Origin: an uncultured Paracoccus sp.
GTDB lineage: Bacteria > Pseudomonadota > Alphaproteobacteria > Rhodobacterales > Rhodobacteraceae
NCBI RefSeq assembly: GCF_947487305.1
Contig: NZ_CANKWH010000003.1
Location: 62,001 to 126,000 of the forward strand
Length of the DNA: 64,000 nucleotides
Direction: 5' to 3'
The position numbers and the translations under genes are program-made. Positions 45,091 through 53,678 of the stretch are shown in pieces. A model generated the notes under the pieces. It worked only from the letters and a program-made list of their open reading frames with translations. It searched no databases and had not been told where the DNA came from. Each line of letters opens with the position of its first letter. Position 1 is the stretch's first letter.

Positions 45091-46509
45091 TTGACCGATC
45101 CGCAGGTCGCCCTGTCGATGCTGGGCGTGTTCATCATCCTGGTGTTCCTGGGCTTTCCCATCGCCTTCACGCTGATGGCCCTTGGCATCATGTTCGGCTA
45201 TTACGCCTATTTCGACGCGGGCCGGATGTGGCGCAGCTTCAACCGGCTGGCCGAGGATGCCGACTGGTGGACCTCGACGACAAGCTGGGTCGAGGGGCTG
45301 TTCAACAACCGCATCTTCGATCTCTTCATCAACCAGACCTATACGGTGATGTCGAACGAGGTGCTGACGGCGGTGCCGCTGTTCCTGTTCATGGGCTATA
45401 TCGTCGAGCGGGCGAATATCGTGGACCGGCTGTTTTCGACGCTGGCCGTTGCCTCGCGCAATATGCCCGGTTCGATGGGCGTGGCCGCGCTGATCACCTG
45501 CGCGCTGTTTGCGACCGCCACCGGCATCGTCGGCGCGGTGGTCACGCTGATGGGGCTGCTGGCGCTGCCCTCGATGCTGAAGGCGCGCTATGATCCCAGC
45601 TTCGCCAGCGGCATCATCTGTGCCGGCGGCACGCTTGGCATCCTGATCCCGCCCTCGATCATGCTGATCGTCTATGCCGCCGCCTCGGGCGTGTCGATCG
45701 TCCGGCTTTACGCGGGCGCGATGCTGCCGGGGCTGGTCCTGGTCGGCCTCTATCTCGTCTATGTCATCGGCCGCTCGATCCTGCAGCCCTCGGTGGCGCC
45801 GCGCCCGACCGAGGACGAAGTGCCATCGGTGCCCTTCCCGACGCTGGTCCGAATGCTGGTCACGTCGTTCTTCCCGCTGGCGGTGCTGATCGTCGCGGTG
45901 CTGGGTTCGATCCTCTTCGGTCTGGCCACGCCGACCGAGGCCGCCGCCATCGGTGCGATGGGTGGGCTGGTACTGGCTGCCGGCTATCGCTCGCTGACCT
46001 TCCAGCGCCTCAGGGAATCGGTCTATCTGACCGTCCGCACCACGGCGATGGTCTGCTGGCTCTTCGTCGGATCCTATACCTTCAGCTCGGTCTTTTCCTA
46101 TCTGGGGGGCGAGCATCTGATCTCGGAATTCGTCGGCGGGCTGGACCTGACGCCGCTGCAATTCCTGCTTCTGGCGCAGCTGATCATCTTCTTCTTGGGC
46201 TGGCCGCTGGAATGGTCCGAGATCATCATCATCTTCGTGCCGATCTTCCTGCCGCTCCTGCCGATGTTCGGGGTCGATCCACTGTTCTTCGGGATCCTGG
46301 TGGCGCTGAACCTGCAGACCTCGTTCCTGACCCCACCCATGGCCATGTCGGCCTATTACCTGAAGGGGATCGCGCCGCCCGAGGTGAAGCTGACGCAGAT
46401 TTTCGCCGGCGTCATGCCCTTCCTCTTCATGGTCTTCATCGCCATGGCCATCGTCTATATCTTCCCCGGCGTGGTCTATTACCTGCCCGAGGTGTTCTAT
46501 GGCGGTTGA
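45091..46509 (+). CDS. TRAP transporter large permease subunit
   Basis: 472 aa, about 12 membrane segments. Family features include VPLFLFMGYIVERANIVDRL, the ATGIVGAVVTLMGLLALP hairpin, CAGGTLGILIPPSIMLIVYA and TSFLTPPMAMSAYYLKGI near the end. A ~45-residue hydrophilic insertion after the first segment (AYFDAGRMWRSFNRLAEDAD) is usual for this larger type. I place the start at the TTG of 45091 because it follows CGGAGA; the first ATG, nine codons later, would clip the first helix. The amidase ATG lies 11 bp inside the 3' end. Confidence 0.9.
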   Translation: MTDPQVALSMLGVFIILVFLGFPIAFTLMALGIMFGYYAYFDAGRMWRSFNRLAEDADWWTSTTSWVEGLFNNRIFDLFINQTYTVMSNEVLTAVPLFLFMGYIVERANIVDRLFSTLAVASRNMPGSMGVAALITCALFATATGIVGAVVTLMGLLALPSMLKARYDPSFASGIICAGGTLGILIPPSIMLIVYAAASGVSIVRLYAGAMLPGLVLVGLYLVYVIGRSILQPSVAPRPTEDEVPSVPFPTLVRMLVTSFFPLAVLIVAVLGSILFGLATPTEAAAIGAMGGLVLAAGYRSLTFQRLRESVYLTVRTTAMVCWLFVGSYTFSSVFSYLGGEHLISEFVGGLDLTPLQFLLLAQLIIFFLGWPLEWSEIIIIFVPIFLPLLPMFGVDPLFFGILVALNLQTSFLTPPMAMSAYYLKGIAPPEVKLTQIFAGVMPFLFMVFIAMAIVYIFPGVVYYLPEVFYGG

Positions 46510-47860
46510 TCTGACGGGGCTGTCGGCCATCGACCTGCGCGACGGCATGGCCTCGGGGCGCTTTTCGGCGGTCGAGGTGGTCACGGCGCATCTGAAGCGC
46601 ATTGCCGAGACCGAGCCGCGCCTGCAGGCCTGGGCCTGGCTCGACGGCGAATACGCGCTGGCGCAGGCGCGGGCGCTGGACGAGCGGCGGAAGTCTGGGG
46701 CGGCGCTTGGGGCGCTGCACGGGCTGCCGGTGGGCATCAAGGACGTGATCGACGTAGCGCGGGTGCCGGGCGAGAACGGGACCGCGATCGACAAGGGCCG
46801 GGTGCCGCGAGAGGATGCGGCGCTGGTGGCGCGGCTGCGCGCGGCGGGCGCGGTGATCATGGGCAAGACCGTGACCACCGAAATGGCCTATCTGCAGCCT
46901 TCGAAAGCCCGCAACCCGCATGATCTGGCACATACGCCGGGCGGCTCCTCCTCGGGTTCTGCCGTGGCGGTGGCGGCGGGAATGGTGCCGCTGGCCGTGG
47001 GCACGCAGACCGGCGGCTCGGTGATCCGGCCCGCCGCCTATTGCGGGGTGGTCGGGTTCAAGCCGAGCTTCGGGCTGATCGGGCGCAGCGGCATCCTGCC
47101 GCAATCGCCCTTCCTCGACACGGTCGGGGTCTTCGCCCGCAGCGTCACTGACGCCGCGCTGCTGGCCGAGGCGCTGGCCGGCCATGATCCTGCCGATCCG
47201 GCCACCCAGCCCATGCCCGCGCCGCGCCTGACCCAGACCGCCAGCGCCGCCCCGCCGGTCCTGCCCAATCTGGTGATGATCGACATGCCCAGCCCGCCCG
47301 AGACCGATCCACAGATGCGCACGGCGATGGAGGAGCTGTTCGGCCTTCTCGGCGAACGGATCGAGCGGGTGGAACTGCCGCCGGTCTTTGCCGAGGCGCA
47401 GGCCATCCGCACCCGGATCAACCAAGCCGAGATGGCGAAATGCTATTTCGCCCATGAACAGCGCGGCCGGGCGCTGATGTCGCCGGAACTGACCGAGGCG
47501 ATCGATGCCGGGAAAGCGGTGCTGGCGCGGGATTACCTGTCGGCGCTCGACTGGCGCGGGGTGCTGAATGCCGGGCTCGACCGGATCTTCAATCGCTGCG
47601 ACGCGATCCTCTGTGCCGCCAGCCCCGGCCCGGCGCCGGATCGGTCCAGCACCGGCGATTCCGCCTTCAACGGCATCTGGACGCTCTGCGGCACCCCGGT
47701 CGTGGGCCTGCCGCTGTTCGTCAGCGACGGCGGGTTGCCGATGGGGCTGCAACTGGTGGGCCGGGTCGGCGACGATGCGCGGCTGCTTCGGACCGCCGCA
47801 TGGCTGATGGACCTTGTCCAGTCCGGGCAGGAGATCGACGAACAGAAGGAGATCGCTTGA
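46499..47860 (+). CDS. Amidase-signature family hydrolase
   Basis: 453 aa cytoplasmic enzyme with the Ser-cisSer-Lys triad: K81 in GLPVGIKDVIDV, the Gly/Ser-rich loop PGGSSSGSAVAVAAG (S150) and nucleophile S174 in GTQTGGSVIRPA. It hydrolyses a carboxamide; specificity is not predictable. It overlaps the TRAP large-permease gene by 11 bp and the next small gene by TGATG, so the transporter probably brings in the amide or its product. It is not a GatA: no gatB/gatC neighbours and the sequence is of the general amidase type. Confidence 0.9.
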   Translation: MAVDLTGLSAIDLRDGMASGRFSAVEVVTAHLKRIAETEPRLQAWAWLDGEYALAQARALDERRKSGAALGALHGLPVGIKDVIDVARVPGENGTAIDKGRVPREDAALVARLRAAGAVIMGKTVTTEMAYLQPSKARNPHDLAHTPGGSSSGSAVAVAAGMVPLAVGTQTGGSVIRPAAYCGVVGFKPSFGLIGRSGILPQSPFLDTVGVFARSVTDAALLAEALAGHDPADPATQPMPAPRLTQTASAAPPVLPNLVMIDMPSPPETDPQMRTAMEELFGLLGERIERVELPPVFAEAQAIRTRINQAEMAKCYFAHEQRGRALMSPELTEAIDAGKAVLARDYLSALDWRGVLNAGLDRIFNRCDAILCAASPGPAPDRSSTGDSAFNGIWTLCGTPVVGLPLFVSDGGLPMGLQLVGRVGDDARLLRTAAWLMDLVQSGQEIDEQKEIA

Positions 47861-48042
47861 TGGACAGGCTGATGGCGCTTTTCGCCTATGCGGTCATGGC
47901 CGCGTCGCTGCTGGTTCTGGTCTGGTATGTGCCGCGTTGGGATCTGGGCGGAGTCATCGCGGTGACGCTGGCACTGGCCGGGGTCGATGTGGTGCAATCG
48001 CTGCGTAGCCATCGCAGGCCGCGCAGCCCAAAGGATCACTGA
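47860..48042 (+). CDS. Small membrane protein (60 aa)
   Basis: Two hydrophobic segments (MALFAYAVMAASLLVLVWYV and GVIAVTLALAGVDVVQSL) separated by a short PRWDLGG turn, and a basic tail (RSHRRPRSPKDH). Its ATG shares a base with the amidase stop, which strongly argues for real, coupled translation. No family recognised. Could assist the TRAP/amidase module or be a general small envelope protein. Confidence 0.65.
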   Translation: MDRLMALFAYAVMAASLLVLVWYVPRWDLGGVIAVTLALAGVDVVQSLRSHRRPRSPKDH

Positions 48043-48054
48043 GCCGGCCGCGCG

Positions 48055-49683
48055 CTATCGCGGCTCGGTCTGCAGCGCGCGGATGATGGAATAGCACATC
48101 AGCACCATCACCACCGAGAAGGGGATGCCGGTCGCCGTCACCCCCGCCTGCAGCGCCGACAACCCGCCGCCGATCAAGAGCACGATGGCGATCAGCCCCT
48201 CGATCGTCGCCCAGAAGATGCGCTGCGGCTTGGGCGCGTCGATCTTGCCGCCGGCGGTGATCGTGTCGACCACCAGCGAGCCGGAATCGGACGAGGTGAC
48301 AAAGAAGACCAGAGCCAGCACGATGGCGATGGTCGACATCAGCCCGGTCAGCGGCAGTTCGGCCAGCATCCCGAAGAGCGACAGCTCCGGGCTGTAATTG
48401 TCGATGACATATTCCTTGACCAGACTGTTTTCCGGGTCGGCGAACAGCGTCTCGATGGCGATGCCGCCAAAGACGCCCATCCAGATGAAGATCATCAGGC
48501 TGGGGATCAAGAGCACGCAGATGACGAATTCGCGCACCGTGCGGCCGCGCGAGACCCGGGCGATGAACATGCCGACGAAGGGCGCCCAGCTGACCCACCA
48601 CGCCCAGTAGAAGGCCGACCAGCCCTCGCGATAGGCGTCATCCTCGCGCCCGAAGGGGGCCGAGAGCGGGATGAAGTCGCGGACATAGGTGACAAGCCCG
48701 GTCCAGAACCCGTCCAGCGCCGCCAGCGTCGGCCCGGCGAAGAGGACGAAGAGAAAGAACAACAGCGCCATCACCATGTTGATCTCGGACAGGATCTTGA
48801 CCCCGCCATCCAGCCCCCGCCAGACCGAGACCAGCGCCACCGCCGTCACCAGCATGATGATGATGACCTGCGTCGAGGTATTCACCTCGAGCCCGAAGAC
48901 GAAATTCAGCCCGGCATTGGCCTGCTGCGCGCCAAGCCCAAGGCTGGTCGCCAGCCCGAAGAGGGTCGAGAAGACCGCAAGGATGTCGATGGCATGGCCC
49001 CACCAGCCCCAGACACGCTCGCCGAGGATCGGGTAGAAGGCCGAGCGGATCGAGAAGGGCAGGCCCTTGTTATAGGTGAACAGCGACAGGGCCAGCGCCA
49101 TTACCACATAGACCGCCCAGCCATGCAGCCCCCAGTGGAAATAGGTGCCGGCAATGCCAAGCGCGCGGGCCTCGGCGATGTTCCCGGGGATGATCTGCCC
49201 GTCCGGCCCGATGGGTGAGGGCACGCCAAGCGGCGAGGAGACGTTCATGTGATAGACCGGCTCGAGCACGCCGAAGAACAGCAGCCCGATGCCGATGCCA
49301 GCGGCGAACAGCATCGCGAACCACGAGAGATAGCTGTATTCCGGTTCGGCGTCCTTTCCGCCCAGCCTGATGCCGCCATAGGGCGAGACGATCAGCGCGA
49401 AGCAGAAGATCACGAAGAAATCGACCACGATCATGAAATACCAGTCGAGCGTCTGGGTGGCGAAACTGACGATCGACTGGAACACGCCGCCTGCCGTTTC
49501 GGGAAAGATCAGCGTCAGCAGGATGAAGGTCATCGCCGTCAGGGCCGATACCACGAAGACCGGATTGTGGATGTCGAACCCGACCGGCCCCAGCGAGCCT
49601 TCGATATTGTCTTGGCCCACGACGTAATCCGTGTCGTGGAACAGGTCGTCGTCAGATTGCGGAGTCCCTCCGGTCTCGCTCAT
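48055..49683 (-). CDS. BCCT-family transporter (betaine/carnitine/choline type)
   Basis: 542 aa with 12 membrane segments. The diagnostic BCCT block is present (FYWAWWVSWAPFVGMFIARVSRGRTVREF), as are the sodium-site segment MLFAAGIGIGLLFFGVLEPV and the trailing SSDSGSLVVD. Such carriers import quaternary amines such as glycine betaine for osmoprotection or as nutrients; substrate uncertain. The start at 49683 removes an unsupported 30-codon extension. Stands alone on the minus strand, divergent from the second T6SS operon. Confidence 0.93.
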   Translation of the reverse strand: MSETGGTPQSDDDLFHDTDYVVGQDNIEGSLGPVGFDIHNPVFVVSALTAMTFILLTLIFPETAGGVFQSIVSFATQTLDWYFMIVVDFFVIFCFALIVSPYGGIRLGGKDAEPEYSYLSWFAMLFAAGIGIGLLFFGVLEPVYHMNVSSPLGVPSPIGPDGQIIPGNIAEARALGIAGTYFHWGLHGWAVYVVMALALSLFTYNKGLPFSIRSAFYPILGERVWGWWGHAIDILAVFSTLFGLATSLGLGAQQANAGLNFVFGLEVNTSTQVIIIMLVTAVALVSVWRGLDGGVKILSEINMVMALLFFLFVLFAGPTLAALDGFWTGLVTYVRDFIPLSAPFGREDDAYREGWSAFYWAWWVSWAPFVGMFIARVSRGRTVREFVICVLLIPSLMIFIWMGVFGGIAIETLFADPENSLVKEYVIDNYSPELSLFGMLAELPLTGLMSTIAIVLALVFFVTSSDSGSLVVDTITAGGKIDAPKPQRIFWATIEGLIAIVLLIGGGLSALQAGVTATGIPFSVVMVLMCYSIIRALQTEPR

Positions 49684-49728
49684 GGTGGCCTGCCTTCCGG
49701 TTGTGGCTTCTTCGGTTTTTCTCCCGCG

Positions 49729-49756
49729 ATCATAGGGAAAATTGCACAAAACGCAA
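49729..49756 (-). promoter_or_regulatory. Possible sigma70 promoter for the BCCT gene
   Basis: On the minus strand, TTGCGT (49751-49756) and TATGAT (49729-49734) are separated by 16 bp, ending about 45 bp before the ATG. The -10 is good, the -35 weak. The rest of the 174-bp divergent gap shows no clear plus-strand promoter for the T6SS operon. Confidence 0.35.
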
Positions 49757-49857
49757 AACCGCCCCTCGTTCACCAGTCTCCGCGCGGTCGGTCACGGGCT
49801 TGACCTTCCCGTCCAAAGCCTTGATCTTCTCGCCAGTTAAACGGTTCCGGCAGTGCC

Positions 49858-50460
49858 ATGAATGACTCGACCCCTCCGCCGACGCGGTCCGACGCGGACA
49901 AGACGCGGCCGCCCATCGGCGCGCTGCGGTTCGACACGCCGCAGGACCTGTATCTGCGCCTGCCCGAGATTGCCGAACTGACCCAGCAGCGCCCGCGCCC
50001 GGGCGAGGACCCGCTGGCCTTTCTGGGCCGGCTGCGCGCCTCGACCACACCCGAGGAGGCCGTGACCTATACCGCTTTTGCGGCCCTGCCGCAGATGTCG
50101 GTGCGCTGGGGTTATGAATGCCTCCGACTGATGGCCGATTATCTCGACCCGATGGAACGGCCGATGATGGAGCTGGTGGCCAACTGGCTGAACCACCCCG
50201 CAACCGCCATGCGCCAGCGTATCGCGAGGGATGCGCTCTGGGCACCTTCGCGGACGCCGTCGGTGCTTCTGGGTCTGGCCGTGGCCTGGTCGGGCGGGCC
50301 GGTGGCGCCAAACGATCCCATGCCCGCGCCGTTGCACCGCGCCCCGCGCTCGGTCAACAGCGCGGTGCTGTCCTGCCTCGCGCGGGCCGAGTTGAATCGG
50401 CGACCGATCTTTCTTGCCCGGTTCATCGACATGGCCGAAACGCTGTTCCGCGTCTATTGA
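49858..50460 (+). CDS. Uncharacterised protein heading the second T6SS operon
   Basis: 200 aa, no signal peptide or membrane helix. The N-terminal ~30 residues are polar, followed by a compact helical domain (DLYLRLPEIAELTQQRPRPGEDPLAFLGRLRAS; TPEEAVTYTAFAALP; VRWGYECLRLMADYLDP; ATAMRQRIARDALW) with a C-terminal helix ending ARFIDMAETLFRVY. It resembles short uncharacterised proteins annotated in other alphaproteobacterial T6SS loci (possibly DUF6931), but I cannot confirm this. Position immediately before the FHA gene (8-bp gap) suggests a T6SS accessory or regulatory role. Confidence 0.65.
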   Translation: MNDSTPPPTRSDADKTRPPIGALRFDTPQDLYLRLPEIAELTQQRPRPGEDPLAFLGRLRASTTPEEAVTYTAFAALPQMSVRWGYECLRLMADYLDPMERPMMELVANWLNHPATAMRQRIARDALWAPSRTPSVLLGLAVAWSGGPVAPNDPMPAPLHRAPRSVNSAVLSCLARAELNRRPIFLARFIDMAETLFRVY

Positions 50461-50468
50461 CCAGCGCC

Positions 50469-51692
50469 ATGACCCTGACCCTGCAGATCGAGAATTATCA
50501 GGTTCTGGACGATGGCGGGCCGGCCAGCGTCGCGGTGCCCGATGGCGGGCTGTCGGCCGGACGCTCGGGCGGGATGGGCTGGGTGCTGCCCGATGCCAGC
50601 CGGCATATCTCGGGCCATCATTTCGATGTCTACCTCGACGAGCGCGGCTGGTGGCTGCGCGATGTCTCGACCAATGGCACCTTCCTGCAGGGCCAGCGTT
50701 ACCGGCTGGACGGGCCGCACCCGCTGCAGGACGGCGACCGGTTTCAGGTCGGGCAATATATCATCGTCGTCCTGCTGGAGCAGCCGGGGCAGGGCTCGGC
50801 GCTGACGCCCGCCTCGCTGCCCGACCGCTCGCAGGCGCCGGGCTTTGCCGAGGACCCCTGGGCGCTGGAGGGCGGTCCCGCTGCGCCGATCGATCCGCTG
50901 CCCGCCCGGCATCTGGGCCAGCGCCATGACTTTGCCGACGATTTCATCCCGACCGGTCAGGCGCGCCAGCCAGCGCGTCGCTATGCGCCTCCGGTGGTGC
51001 CTCCTTTGGACGATCCCTCGACCTTCGCCGCCCCGCCATCGGCGCCGCGCGAGATCACCGGTTTTCAGCCGCCCGCCGCACCCGCGCCCGAGCATGATTT
51101 CGTCCGCGCCTTCTGCAAGGGCGCCGGCCTGCCGCCCGACCTCTATGCCGACGTGGCCCCCGATCAGCTGGCGCAGGTTCTGGGCCAGACGATCCGTCGC
51201 GTGGCGCAGCAGGTGATGATGGCGCTGCAGGACCGCGCCGCTGCGAAGCAGTTCGCCCGGACCGGCGAGCGCACCATGCGCGGGGCGGCGGACAACAATC
51301 CGCTGAAATTCCTGCCCGATGTCGATCAGGCCATCGAAACCATGTTCCTGAAACCGCGCGCCGGCTTCCAGGATGGGGTGTCCGGATTTGACGATGCGTT
51401 GAACGACCTGCGGCTGCACCAGGCGGCGCTGTTTGCCGCGCTGCAACCGGCACTGGCCAGGCTGATGAGCGATCTGGCCCCCGAGACCATCGAGGCCCAG
51501 GCCGAGACCGGGCGTCTTGGCGGCAACAAGCGTGCCAAGGCCTGGGAGATCTTCGTCGAGCGGTGGGACAAGAAGACCGCGCCGCATGAGAACGGGATGC
51601 TGGACGAGTTCCTGATCCACTTCTCCGCGGCCTATCGCGACATGGTCGAGCGTCAGGGCGGCGTCGCGGGAAAGGAGCCGAACGATGGCTGA
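50469..51692 (+). CDS. tagH: T6SS FHA-domain protein TagH/Fha
   Basis: 407 aa. N-terminal FHA domain (~1-105) with the phosphothreonine-binding residues: GRS (R32), RHISGHH (S48, H51) and DVSTNGTFL (N69). A disordered Pro-rich linker (~115-205) follows, then the conserved T6SS FHA C-terminal domain (~210-395) with FCKGAGLPPDLY, NPLKFLPDVDQAIETMF and AKAWEIFVERWDKK. It reads PpkA phosphorylation, likely on TssL, and starts assembly. The 3' end overlaps tssA by 8 bp. In some species this protein is called Fha1. Confidence 0.92.
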   Translation: MTLTLQIENYQVLDDGGPASVAVPDGGLSAGRSGGMGWVLPDASRHISGHHFDVYLDERGWWLRDVSTNGTFLQGQRYRLDGPHPLQDGDRFQVGQYIIVVLLEQPGQGSALTPASLPDRSQAPGFAEDPWALEGGPAAPIDPLPARHLGQRHDFADDFIPTGQARQPARRYAPPVVPPLDDPSTFAAPPSAPREITGFQPPAAPAPEHDFVRAFCKGAGLPPDLYADVAPDQLAQVLGQTIRRVAQQVMMALQDRAAAKQFARTGERTMRGAADNNPLKFLPDVDQAIETMFLKPRAGFQDGVSGFDDALNDLRLHQAALFAALQPALARLMSDLAPETIEAQAETGRLGGNKRAKAWEIFVERWDKKTAPHENGMLDEFLIHFSAAYRDMVERQGGVAGKEPNDG

Positions 51693-53055
51693 AACTCAGG
51701 CCTTGCCGCTGAACTGGCTGCTACAGCCGATCAGCGAGGACGCGCCTTGCGGCCCCGATCTCGAGGCCGAGGGCGCGCCTGCCTTCATCGACTATTATTA
51801 CGAGGCCGAGGTGCGCCTGCCCGAACGCTATGTCACGCCGGGCATGGCCGGGGTCGAAGGCAGCATCGACCAGGTCTTTGATCCGAAATCCATCAACCTG
51901 CGGGCCGAGACGCAGGCGATCAGCGATCTTCTGCGCCAGAGTCGCGACCTGCGGCTGCTGTCCTTGCTGGCGCGGTTCCAGATTCTGGCCGGACGGCCCG
52001 GCGATTTCGCCGACACGCTGCAGGTGATGGCGGAGGCGCTGACCCAATGGCCCGACGCCCTGCACCCGAGCGTCGCGGGTTCCTCTGCCGACCGTCGTGC
52101 GGCGCTGGAGGAACTGGGCTCGATCAAGACCGTGGTCATGCCGCTGCACTACCTGCCGCTGGCCGGTCAGGCGGATGCGACCTATCGCCGCTATCTCGTC
52201 GCAACGGGCCAGGCAAGCGGGCGGGCATCGGAAGAAGGGATCGAGCGCGGTCCGATCATCTCGACCCTGGCCTCGCCGGCGCATCAGAAACTGGTCGAGC
52301 GGCTGCATGGTGACTTGGGCCGGGCGGCACAGGCGCTGTCGCGCATCGTCGAAATTTGCGCGGCACATCCCACCGCGCGCTTCCGCCCCTTGGTTGCCGA
52401 GACGCTGGATGCGCTGACCGGGATGCAGAAACTGCTGCAGGAAGCGCGACCGGAGCTGGTGATCTGGTCCAGCCAGGTCGAGGCCGCGCCGATCCCGGTG
52501 GAGTCGCCCACCGAGGCCACGCCGGATCAGCCCCTAACCGCCCCGGCCCCGCTAGCCGCACCGCCGCCCATCGGAGCCATCACTGATCGCGCGGGCGTGC
52601 GTGCGGCGCTGGAAGGCACCGAGCGCTTCCTTGCGCGCAACGAACCCTCCTCGCCGGCGCTGCTTCTGGTGACGCAGGCACGGCTGTTGATCGGTCGGCC
52701 GTTGATCGAGGCGCTGGAGACGCTGCTGCCCGGCGATGCCGGCAAGGCGGTGATCGGATTCGCGCCCGAAACCGGCTTTGCCCTGTCGATGGAGCGGATG
52801 AAGAAGCTCAGCGAGAACGCCCTTGGCGGTTTTGATCCGCAGAGCGGGGGCACCGAGGCGCCGCCGGCTGAACCGCTCGTTCTGACCTCGCGTGCCGAGG
52901 TCGCCGCGCAGTTGCAGGCGGTCGAGGCATTCTATGCCGCACGCGAACCGGCCAGCCCGATTCCGATCCTGCTGGCCCGGGCGCGGGGCTTCATGGACAA
53001 GGGATTCCAGTCGATTGTTGCGGAATTGATGCCGAACGCCGAGGCGAAAGGCTAG
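51685..53055 (+). CDS. tssA: T6SS baseplate/sheath-priming protein TssA
   Basis: 456 aa. ImpA-type N-terminal domain (WLLQPISEDAPCGPDLEAEG, then ETQAISDLLRQSRDLRLLSLLARF and ADTLQVMAEALTQWPDALHP). The C-terminal third contains two similar ~50-residue units, one near residues 305-350 (RAALEGTERFLARNEPSSPALLLVTQARLLI) and one near 400-450 (EVAAQLQAVEAFYAAREPASPIPILLARARGFM). The family usually has a single such motif. TssA sits at the baseplate and primes or caps tube-sheath growth. tssB follows after 92 bp. Confidence 0.9.
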   Translation: MAETQALPLNWLLQPISEDAPCGPDLEAEGAPAFIDYYYEAEVRLPERYVTPGMAGVEGSIDQVFDPKSINLRAETQAISDLLRQSRDLRLLSLLARFQILAGRPGDFADTLQVMAEALTQWPDALHPSVAGSSADRRAALEELGSIKTVVMPLHYLPLAGQADATYRRYLVATGQASGRASEEGIERGPIISTLASPAHQKLVERLHGDLGRAAQALSRIVEICAAHPTARFRPLVAETLDALTGMQKLLQEARPELVIWSSQVEAAPIPVESPTEATPDQPLTAPAPLAAPPPIGAITDRAGVRAALEGTERFLARNEPSSPALLLVTQARLLIGRPLIEALETLLPGDAGKAVIGFAPETGFALSMERMKKLSENALGGFDPQSGGTEAPPAEPLVLTSRAEVAAQLQAVEAFYAAREPASPIPILLARARGFMDKGFQSIVAELMPNAEAKG

Positions 53056-53147
53056 GCTTTGACCTTTCGGACAGGGATTCCGGGCTGTGCCATTGACACA
53101 GTCAAGATTTGATTGTTTCGTCGCACGCAACTGTTGGGAGTTTAATG

Positions 53148-53675
53148 ATGGCCGCGGACAAGTCGACCGATTTTATCAAGCGTAATCGCCCGCCGCGGGT
53201 GAATATTTCCTACGAAGATCCCTATGACAGCGAGAAGATGGTCGAACTGCCCTTCGTCATGGGCGTGATGTCGGACCTCTCGGGCAATGCCTCTCCGGTC
53301 GAGAAGAAGCCGCTGGAAGAGCGCGATTTCGTGGATGTCACCGCCGCCTCGCTGGACGAGTTCATGGACAGCGTGACGCCGGGCCTGACCTATAACGTCG
53401 AGAACGAGCTGGGGGCCGAGGGTGGTCGCCTTGGGGTCAACCTGGAATTCCACTCGATGGAAGATTTCGAACCGGCCGCCATCGCCCGGCAGATCCCGGC
53501 GCTGAAGAAACTGCTCGAGGCGCGCCAGCACCTGGCGAACCTGCAGCGCTACATGAATTCCAAGCCCAAGGCTCAGGAACAGATCAGACAGCTTTTGAAC
53601 GACCCCGAGCTGATGGCGGCACTGGCCGCGCGCGAAAGCGCCAAATCCGCATCGGACGACGGCACGGAGGACTAA
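53148..53675 (+). CDS. tssB: T6SS contractile sheath small subunit TssB
   Basis: 175 aa. Typical features: RPPRVNISYEDPY, ELPFVMGVMSDLSGN, the FVDVTAASLDEFMDSVTPGL helix and LEFHSMEDFEPAAIARQIPALKKLLEARQ. Forms the sheath with TssC. GGGAG at 53136-53140 gives normal spacing to the second of two adjacent ATGs (53148), though 53145 is possible. Ends 3 bp before tssC. A 92-bp gap with an imperfect promoter-like TTGACA separates it from tssA. Confidence 0.95.
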   Translation: MAADKSTDFIKRNRPPRVNISYEDPYDSEKMVELPFVMGVMSDLSGNASPVEKKPLEERDFVDVTAASLDEFMDSVTPGLTYNVENELGAEGGRLGVNLEFHSMEDFEPAAIARQIPALKKLLEARQHLANLQRYMNSKPKAQEQIRQLLNDPELMAALAARESAKSASDDGTED

Positions 53676-53678
53676 GTC

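Noticed and set aside
53093..53121. Promoter for tssB at TTGACA (53093-53098)
   Set aside because: A perfect -35 hexamer, but no acceptable -10 at 16-18 bp; it also lies in a small CTGTG/CACAG hairpin, so it may be coincidence.
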